18,201 bases of DNA from Syntrophomonas_A sp050258735 (lineage in GTDB: Bacteria > Bacillota > Syntrophomonadia > Syntrophomonadales > Syntrophomonadaceae): assembly GCA_050258735.1 (NCBI GenBank), contig JBLMZJ010000087.1:1-18201 (forward strand), read 5' to 3'. Numbering within the stretch: position 1 is the first letter of the stretch; every line of letters starts with the position of its first letter. This document shows positions 14,266 through 18,201 of the stretch, piece by piece. A program made the position numbers and the translations under genes. The notes under the pieces are model-generated. The model saw nothing but the letters and a program-made list of their open reading frames with translations, was not told where the DNA came from and ran no database searches.

Positions 14266-14295
14266 ATAATAACGTATAGTTATAATATATATCAA
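14266..14295 (-). promoter_or_regulatory. Putative yedF promoter
   Basis: On the minus strand TTGATA (14295-14290) is followed by 18 bases and TATTAT (14271-14266). An interrupted palindrome, CGTTAT-N7-ATAACG (14256-14274), overlaps the -10 and may be an operator. Confidence 0.5.
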
Positions 14296-14464
14296 CAGTA
14301 TTTTGCTTTATAAAAATGTTAGGAAATTCCATGAATTGATCCTCTAGATTTTCCCTTAAGGTATGGTAGGCAATATTTCGAGCCTGAACGCACATTCTGT
14401 TTTTATGCCCATCTACAGGCGTTTCACCCAAAAGGTTGTGTTTTAGTGAAAATTTGTACTTTCA

Positions 14465-14493
14465 TCCACATAGTAATAGGCTTTTGTTATAAT
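14465..14493 (+). promoter_or_regulatory. Putative HD-GYP gene promoter, very short leader
   Basis: TCCACA (14465-14470) is followed by 17 bases and a consensus TATAAT (14488-14493). The start of transcription would be near 14500, only about 13 bases before ATG 14513. Confidence 0.55.
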
Positions 14494-14512
14494 AGTTAGT
14501 ATCGAAGCTTTT

Positions 14513-15589
14513 ATGTCTCATGAGGATGGTGATAATCTGAAAGCGATCGATCTCTCCTCTTTACCGATAGGTAGAGTTCTGGCCAGAGATATCTACGATT
14601 CCGAAGGCCGCCTTTTATTACCGAAGAATATTATGCTCAAGCCATCGCATCTGCAGCACTTATTGAATCTCAATCATAAAACTATCTATGTAATAGAGGA
14701 TACTCACATCAACCGCCCGCAACCCAAAGAAATGAGGCAAGAACAAGAAGAGACCCTGCTTCCCGTTGCCTTCGTCAGTGCGGTGGAAACGGTCCGTAAT
14801 CTCATGTGCCAGGTCATTGAAGGTCATATCATAAAGCGCTCCGAGGTGGAAGACACCATAGACTTGATCGTACCTGAGATCATCCATACCAACAACGTAT
14901 GGCATTGTTTAAACAAAATCAGGGTACAGGACGATTATACTTTTCAGCACTCGGTTTCTGTATGTGTTATTGCAGTGAAGATAGGTCAGGCCCTGGATAT
15001 GCCAGAAGGGCAGTTAAGACAAATGGGAATAGCCGGTCTGTTGCACGATGTAGGCAAGGCTAAAATTCCTCCGGAGATCCTTAAAAAGCCCGGCCCGCTT
15101 AATCCTGTGGAACTTACGGAGATGCGTAAACACCCTTTGTATGGAAGCCAGATCGTTAATGACATTTCTTTCTCGGATCGGGATATCGTCACGGCTGTGC
15201 TGCAGCATCACGAATATGCTGACGGTCGCGGTTATCCGCTGCAGCTGTGCGCAGAAAAGATCCATCCCTATTCCAGGATCATTGCCGTAGCCGACGTTTT
15301 CGATGCCATTACCTCCGAGCGCTATTACCGGCCGCGCTTTTCATTGCTGAGTGCAATAGAGGAGATAACCCGCGAAACTTTCGGGCATCTGGACCCGGCA
15401 ATAACCAGACGTCTGGTCAGATACATCCTGAACATAGTCCCGGGAGAGAAGGTACAGTTGAATACCGGTGAGAGAGCACGCGTGGTATTGGCCAATGAAA
15501 GAGAGCCCATGCGGCCGTTGATCCAAACTGCCGACCGTTTCATAGACCTGAGCGAAGAACGTGATCTAACTATAGAAAACCGCCTGTAG
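14513..15589 (+). CDS. HD-GYP domain cyclic-di-GMP phosphodiesterase
   Basis: This 358-residue cytosolic protein probably degrades cyclic di-GMP and so affects motility or surface growth. The N-terminal part (about 10-60, LPIGRVLARDIYDSEGRLLLPKN) is the short beta-rich domain common before clostridial HD-GYP modules. There is no receiver, PAS or membrane segment. The HD-GYP domain spans about 125-310 with HD at 178-179 (LLHDVGK), H207, HHE at 232-234, DGRGYP at 237-242 and D261, so metal ligands and the GYP signature are intact. A C-terminal beta region (about 310-340, GEKVQLNTGERARVVLANE) could be a PilZ-like or control segment. No ribosome site is visible before ATG 14513, and the promoter lies very close. 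Confidence 0.93.
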   Translation: MSHEDGDNLKAIDLSSLPIGRVLARDIYDSEGRLLLPKNIMLKPSHLQHLLNLNHKTIYVIEDTHINRPQPKEMRQEQEETLLPVAFVSAVETVRNLMCQVIEGHIIKRSEVEDTIDLIVPEIIHTNNVWHCLNKIRVQDDYTFQHSVSVCVIAVKIGQALDMPEGQLRQMGIAGLLHDVGKAKIPPEILKKPGPLNPVELTEMRKHPLYGSQIVNDISFSDRDIVTAVLQHHEYADGRGYPLQLCAEKIHPYSRIIAVADVFDAITSERYYRPRFSLLSAIEEITRETFGHLDPAITRRLVRYILNIVPGEKVQLNTGERARVVLANEREPMRPLIQTADRFIDLSEERDLTIENRL

Positions 15590-15761
15590 TCGGTATATGA
15601 CAAACAACCGGGCCTTTGACCGGATAGCGAGCTGGATAGGTACATGCCCGAGAGCCTTTTTTATCATCTTTTCCACCCGCTATGCTAAGAGGCCCTTTTG
15701 CATACCTGCTGTTGATATCGGTAATAATAGCCATAGTAATCGTTAGAAAGGATAGGTTGTT
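15590..15761. other. Intergenic region with weak folds
   Basis: CCGG repeats form a 4-bp hairpin at 15608-15623. CGGGC (15609-15613) can pair with GCCCG (15646-15650) shortly before T6 at 15657-15662, which may serve as a poor terminator for the HD-GYP gene. TTGATA at 15712-15717 with AGTAAT 17 bases on is a possible promoter of the ferritin-like gene. Confidence 0.4.
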
Positions 15762-16076
15762 ATGGCTCTGCTCGGTGATCCCTTTATTGCCAACCTCCCC
15801 CGCCAACTGTCCAACCAGGAACTAGCTCAGGCTATAAGGGTGGATATAGCTGGCGAACTGGAAGCCATTATCGGATATGAGGCTCATGTAATGGCCACCA
15901 GTGACGAAAAGGTCAAAAAAGTGCTTACTCACATTGCCAATGAAGAAAGACGGCATGTCGGCGAACTTCAGCAGCTGCTGTATATGCTCAGTCCGGCTGA
16001 ACAGGAATACATCCAGAAGGGTGTCCAGGCCATCCAGCAGCAACAGGCTCAAAACTTTCAGGTTCCCATGCAATAA
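15762..16076 (+). CDS. Short ferritin-like di-iron protein
   Basis: This 104-residue protein is built as two long helices, half of a ferritin four-helix bundle. Possible metal ligands are E34, E40 and H42 in GELEAIIGYEAH, and E61, E62 and H65 in NEERRH. That is the ExxxxxYExH...EExxH pattern of rubrerythrin-like and encapsulated ferritin-like families. A dimer would complete the bundle and bind two irons between subunits. The glutamine-rich tail (91-104) could be flexible. AAAGGATAGG precedes ATG 15762. No encapsulin shell gene is adjacent, so cargo status is unproven. Likely roles are iron storage or peroxide/oxygen protection in an anaerobe. It ends just before a strong terminator. Confidence 0.75.
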   Translation: MALLGDPFIANLPRQLSNQELAQAIRVDIAGELEAIIGYEAHVMATSDEKVKKVLTHIANEERRHVGELQQLLYMLSPAEQEYIQKGVQAIQQQQAQNFQVPMQ

Positions 16077-16090
16077 GCTCAAGACATACG

Positions 16091-16127
16091 AGGCACGGAG
16101 ATAAGTCCATCTCCGTGCCTTATTATT
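16091..16127. terminator. Terminator between ferritin-like and cupin genes
   Basis: AGGCACGGAGAT (16091-16102) and ATCTCCGTGCCT (16109-16120) form a perfect 12-bp stem with a 6-nt loop. TATTATT follows on the plus strand. On the minus strand it sits right after the cupin stop but without a clear T-run. Confidence 0.8.
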
Positions 16128-16437
16128 CGAAGTGCACTGCCAGCCAGATACAGGGTGGCTGCTTGGATGTATATTCGACCCGGTGTTTTTCGTGGGCCTG
16201 CAGGAGCAAACAATCCCCTGCCGCCAGCTTTTGCTTTCGGCCATCAGCCCATTCCAGCCCGGCCTCCCCCTGCAGAAGCACGACCCATTCTTGCTTGTCC
16301 TGGTCATACCAGAAACCCTCAGGGGAAACCTGGCCCGCCGACACAATGCGTTCGATCCGTAACCCCTGGCTTAATAAAATGGTTTCTAAAACCTCTTCCC
16401 GATCGATTTCCCGTGGCAATGCAAAGATATTGTACAT
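16123..16437 (-). CDS. Small single-domain cupin
   Basis: This 104-residue protein is one cupin beta-barrel. Motif 1 is around residues 41-58 (GFWYDQDKQEWVVLLQGEA) and motif 2 around 74-88 (GDCLLLQAHEKHRVE). The first motif lacks the usual HxH pair and has E50 instead, while H82 and H85 remain, so metal binding may differ from enzymes such as dioxygenases. Many such proteins are sugar- or small-molecule binders of unknown role. AGGAGG lies just upstream of ATG 16437. It is monocistronic, convergent with the ferritin-like gene and divergent from plsY. Confidence 0.85.
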   Translation of the reverse strand: MYNIFALPREIDREEVLETILLSQGLRIERIVSAGQVSPEGFWYDQDKQEWVVLLQGEAGLEWADGRKQKLAAGDCLLLQAHEKHRVEYTSKQPPCIWLAVHFE

Positions 16438-16630
16438 AGGCTGTGCCTCCTACCGGTATATTTAAGGTAATTATAAATCACTGACTGCCATCCAGGATAA
16501 ATATCGGAATAACAAAGGAAATCGATGGTCTTTTGTTTAATACTCTGGTCATATCATAATGGAAGTACCGATCACATCAACTACTGTTGTGATCGTCCTA
16601 TCACATCGCCACCTCAAAAGGAGGGGAAAA

Positions 16631-17236
16631 ATGAGCCTGGCTATAAGTATCATCCTGGCCTATCTTGTTGGCAGCTTACCCACCGCCTACCTGGTCGGCA
16701 TTTATACCAAAAACATCGATATACGCCAGCATGGCAGCGGAAACATGGGAACCATGAATACCGGAGGTGTCCTCGGATGGCGTTGGGCTTTGATCGTATT
16801 TATCGTTGATCTGGCCAAAGGCATAATGTCAGTATATCTTAGCAGATGGGGCGGTCTGGATCCGTTATTAACGGCCAGCGCTGCGGTTATCGGACATTGT
16901 TATCCGATCTGGCTGCGTTTCAGAGGCGGAAAAGGCCTGGCCACCGCATTGGGGGCCATGCTGACTATCACTGCCTTCCCCTATATCGCGGTGTTTGTTG
17001 TTGGCTGGACTTCAGTTTGGATCTTTTACCGGGCGGGATCTTTCCTGGCCTCTTACAGCAGCAAAGTGACCCCGCCCATAGAGGACCTCTTTTCCGACCG
17101 GGCCAACCTCATGGGCATAACGGTATTGATGATCTATGCTCTACTGTCCGGTCCGGATTGGTGGCTGGTACTGCTGACTGCAATTATCATGTCCCGCTTG
17201 CTGCAATCGCTATTGACAAAACGAAAGTCTGAATAG
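16631..17236 (+). CDS. plsY: Glycerol-3-phosphate acyltransferase PlsY family
   Basis: This 201-residue membrane enzyme would move an acyl group from acyl-phosphate to glycerol-3-phosphate, the first step of phospholipid synthesis. Several hydrophobic helices and the three PlsY motif areas are visible: GSLPTAYLVG (14-23) with SGNMGTMN (36-43), RFRGGKGLATALG (96-108), and a weaker third region with R134 and serines 137-144. The first motif is divergent (usual GNIGATN). A paralogue with changed specificity cannot be excluded, since plsX is not adjacent. ATG 16631 has AAAGGAGG 8 bases upstream; the frame is open upstream to 16559 but lacks support. The gene overlaps a small minus-strand ORF by 103 bases. 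Confidence 0.88.
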   Translation: MSLAISIILAYLVGSLPTAYLVGIYTKNIDIRQHGSGNMGTMNTGGVLGWRWALIVFIVDLAKGIMSVYLSRWGGLDPLLTASAAVIGHCYPIWLRFRGGKGLATALGAMLTITAFPYIAVFVVGWTSVWIFYRAGSFLASYSSKVTPPIEDLFSDRANLMGITVLMIYALLSGPDWWLVLLTAIIMSRLLQSLLTKRKSE

Positions 17237-17436
17237 TAAAAGCCGGAATCATCGTTCCGGCTTCTGTTCCTGCACTTATACTTGTTCGCCTTTTTCTTCT
17301 TATCCTCATGGGGGCCGCAGCCACTCAGGAGGATACCGCGCATATCGCGGATCTTGATCCGATTGGGATCAATGATAATAGGCTTTTCAGTTTCACGTAG
17401 GTTTACCGGTACCGGTCTTTTTCCCTTTTTCGCCAT
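17134..17436 (-). CDS. Small basic hypothetical protein overlapping plsY
   Basis: This 100-residue ORF is lysine/arginine-rich at its start (MAKKGKRPVPVNLRETEKPI) and contains SGCGPHEDKKKKANKYKC at 38-55. I recognise no family. GGAGGTGG (17449-17442) gives ATG 17436 a strong ribosome site, and a decent promoter (TTGAAA-18-TATAAT) lies upstream. The first 65 or so residues look protein-like; the rest is antisense to plsY and ordinary in composition, so the natural end may have been lost or extended. A 9-bp hairpin at 17240-17263 lies within it and could stop transcription before the stop codon. C40, H43 and C55 might bind metal. Confidence 0.45.
   Translation of the reverse strand: MAKKGKRPVPVNLRETEKPIIIDPNRIKIRDMRGILLSGCGPHEDKKKKANKYKCRNRSRNDDSGFYYSDFRFVNSDCSKRDMIIAVSSTSHQSGPDSRA
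17240..17263. terminator. Hairpin at the end of plsY
   Basis: AAGCCGGAA (17240-17248) pairs with TTCCGGCTT (17255-17263) over 9 bp, with a 6-nt loop, 3 bases after the plsY stop. The T-run is poor on both strands, so termination strength is doubtful. It also lies inside the small minus-strand ORF. Confidence 0.6.
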
Positions 17437-17498
17437 CGCCTCCACCTCCATTCCGGCAATCGCCTTAAACCACTTTATCTTGGCCAAGCCGACCTCAA

Positions 17499-17512
17499 GT
17501 ATTATATAATAC
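17499..17512. promoter_or_regulatory. Palindromic, two-way -10 element
   Basis: GTATTATATAATAC is a perfect 14-bp palindrome, so TATAAT occurs on both strands (17505-17510 plus; 17506-17501 minus). The plus strand has TGGCCA 18 bases before it (17481-17486) and the minus strand TTGAAA 18 bases before it (17530-17525). It may drive the ketopantoate reductase and the small minus ORF divergently. Confidence 0.55.
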
Positions 17513-17566
17513 CGTTAATAACATTTTCAATCGATATAGGTATATATGAGAGAAGGTCAGGAATCT

Positions 17567-18201
17567 ATGAATGTATTGGTCTTTGGTTTGGGTGCATTGG
17601 GCACCGTTTATTCGTGTTTGCTAAAGGAACAGGGGCATAAGGTCTATGGAGTTGATATGGCCGCCACTGTTAAGGCGATAAGTGATCAGGGCGTAGAGGT
17701 GAGCGGCATCTGGGGCGAGCACTCAGCCCGGCTGGATGGGGTGGTTACCAATATCGGCGAACTTGGTTCCGGTGATTATGATCTTATAATCCTGACTGTC
17801 AAGGCCTTCGATACTGCCCTGGCCGCAGAGAAATTGATCCCGGTTATCGGCGCCAATACTCTTGTCATCCTGGCTCAGAACGGCTATGGCAATTATCAGG
17901 CTGCCCTGGGTTCCGTCCCGGCTGAACAACTCATCGTTGGTCGTGTGATATTTGGTTCAGAGACTGAGGCGCCGGGAAGAGCCAAAGTTACAGTTATAGC
18001 CGATGATGTGATCCTGGGTTCCCCGGAGGGATTGATCGAGTACCCCCGGTTGGAAGAGTTATCCGCCCTGTTTTCCCAGGCCGGCATTCCCACCCGTGCA
18101 AGTGAAAAGATAATGCAGTACGTTTGGGGCAAGATCATCTACAATTCAGCCCTGAATCCGCTGGGAGCCATTTTGGAAACAGCCTATGGCCGTCTGGCGG
18201 A
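17567..18201 (+). CDS. Ketopantoate reductase (ApbA/PanE family), 3' truncated
   Basis: The first 211 codons of an NADPH-dependent 2-dehydropantoate 2-reductase family protein, which would make pantoate for CoA synthesis. The Rossmann motif GLGALG is at residues 7-12. TVKAFDTA (near 83-90) carries the conserved lysine, and LAQNGYG (near 105-111) the conserved Asn. VWGKIIYNSALNPLGAIL near the end matches the catalytic K/N helix of the second domain. The ATG at 17567 has AGGA (17559-17562) and GAAGG just upstream. The gene runs off the window. Distant homologues act on other 2-keto acids, and no panB or panC is visible, so the exact substrate is open. Confidence 0.88.
   Translation, partial: MNVLVFGLGALGTVYSCLLKEQGHKVYGVDMAATVKAISDQGVEVSGIWGEHSARLDGVVTNIGELGSGDYDLIILTVKAFDTALAAEKLIPVIGANTLVILAQNGYGNYQAALGSVPAEQLIVGRVIFGSETEAPGRAKVTVIADDVILGSPEGLIEYPRLEELSALFSQAGIPTRASEKIMQYVWGKIIYNSALNPLGAILETAYGRLA

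Larger units (their letters stand above)
14160..14512. other. Divergent intergenic region yedF / HD-GYP
   Basis: This 353-base gap carries a promoter for each side and the yedF leader of roughly 110 nt. The leader holds a perfect palindrome AGCAACGTTGCT (14222-14233) beside TGGCC/GGCCA arms (about 14206-14222), so it may fold, but it matches no riboswitch class I know. CGTTAT and ATAACG flank 7 bases at 14256-14274, over the yedF -10. Positions 14300-14460 hold nothing I can name. Confidence 0.55.

Noticed and set aside
15600..15665. A cyclic-di-GMP riboswitch between the HD-GYP and ferritin-like genes
   Set aside because: The location is tempting, but the conserved GEMM core and tetraloop receptor could not be found; only weak stems are present.

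Overview
Organism (inference). The window looks like chromosome of a strictly anaerobic, low-to-mid GC Firmicute of the Clostridia, close to syntrophic fatty-acid oxidisers such as Syntrophomonas. The signs are strong AGGAGG-type ribosome sites, a class I hybrid cluster protein with Fe-S partners, a crotonase next to a 4-hydroxybutyrate/butyryl-CoA-type CoA-transferase, a YedF/cysteine-desulfurase-like selenium pair, a CarD-family regulator and PlsY. No phage, transposase, CRISPR, tRNA or rRNA is visible.

Layout. 1-60 is the tail of a truncated gene. 224-1684 encodes a 14-TM-type MFS exporter. 1821-2839 is a MarR-CarD operon behind a perfect 26-bp A/T palindrome. 2999-3751 (-) is a FabG-like SDR. 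3837-4092 (-) holds no protein gene but has a complete non-coding transcription unit: promoter, about 197-nt domain closed by a 13-bp stem, and intrinsic terminator. 4196-5334 is an SPFH/band-7 membrane protein plus a ribbon-helix-helix (RHH) protein, with RHH-like half-sites in front and a terminator behind. 5347-8478 (-) is a redox/nitrosative-stress block: Rrf2 Fe-S regulator, hcp, a PCP_red+CGGC fusion and an unusual ferredoxin. Near-identical 17-bp operator candidates precede rrf2 and hcp. 8726-9869 is a ParA-type ATPase with a small disordered/coiled-coil partner. 10155-12272 is crotonase plus CoA-transferase, ended by a terminator shared with the convergent 12382-14150 (-) yedF and cysteine-desulfurase-like pair. 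14513-15589 is an HD-GYP phosphodiesterase, 15762-16076 a short ferritin-like protein, 16123-16437 (-) a cupin, 16631-17236 plsY, 17134-17436 (-) a small basic ORF overlapping plsY, and 17567-18201 a ketopantoate reductase cut by the window end.

How the genes work together. Four modules stand out. (1) The Rrf2-hcp block fits Fe-S-sensed control of NO/hydroxylamine detoxification, with accessory Fe-S proteins possibly feeding electrons or metal. (2) The ParA pair has the architecture of cargo-positioning A/D ATPases: an ATPase plus an adaptor with a basic N-terminus, disordered linker and coiled coil, and no ParB or parS in sight. (3) The SPFH/RHH pair looks like a self-regulated membrane-scaffold operon. 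(4) The crotonase/CoA-transferase pair suits butyrate or crotonate metabolism. The ncRNA, the ParA partner and the SPFH/RHH pair are the least explained parts of the window.
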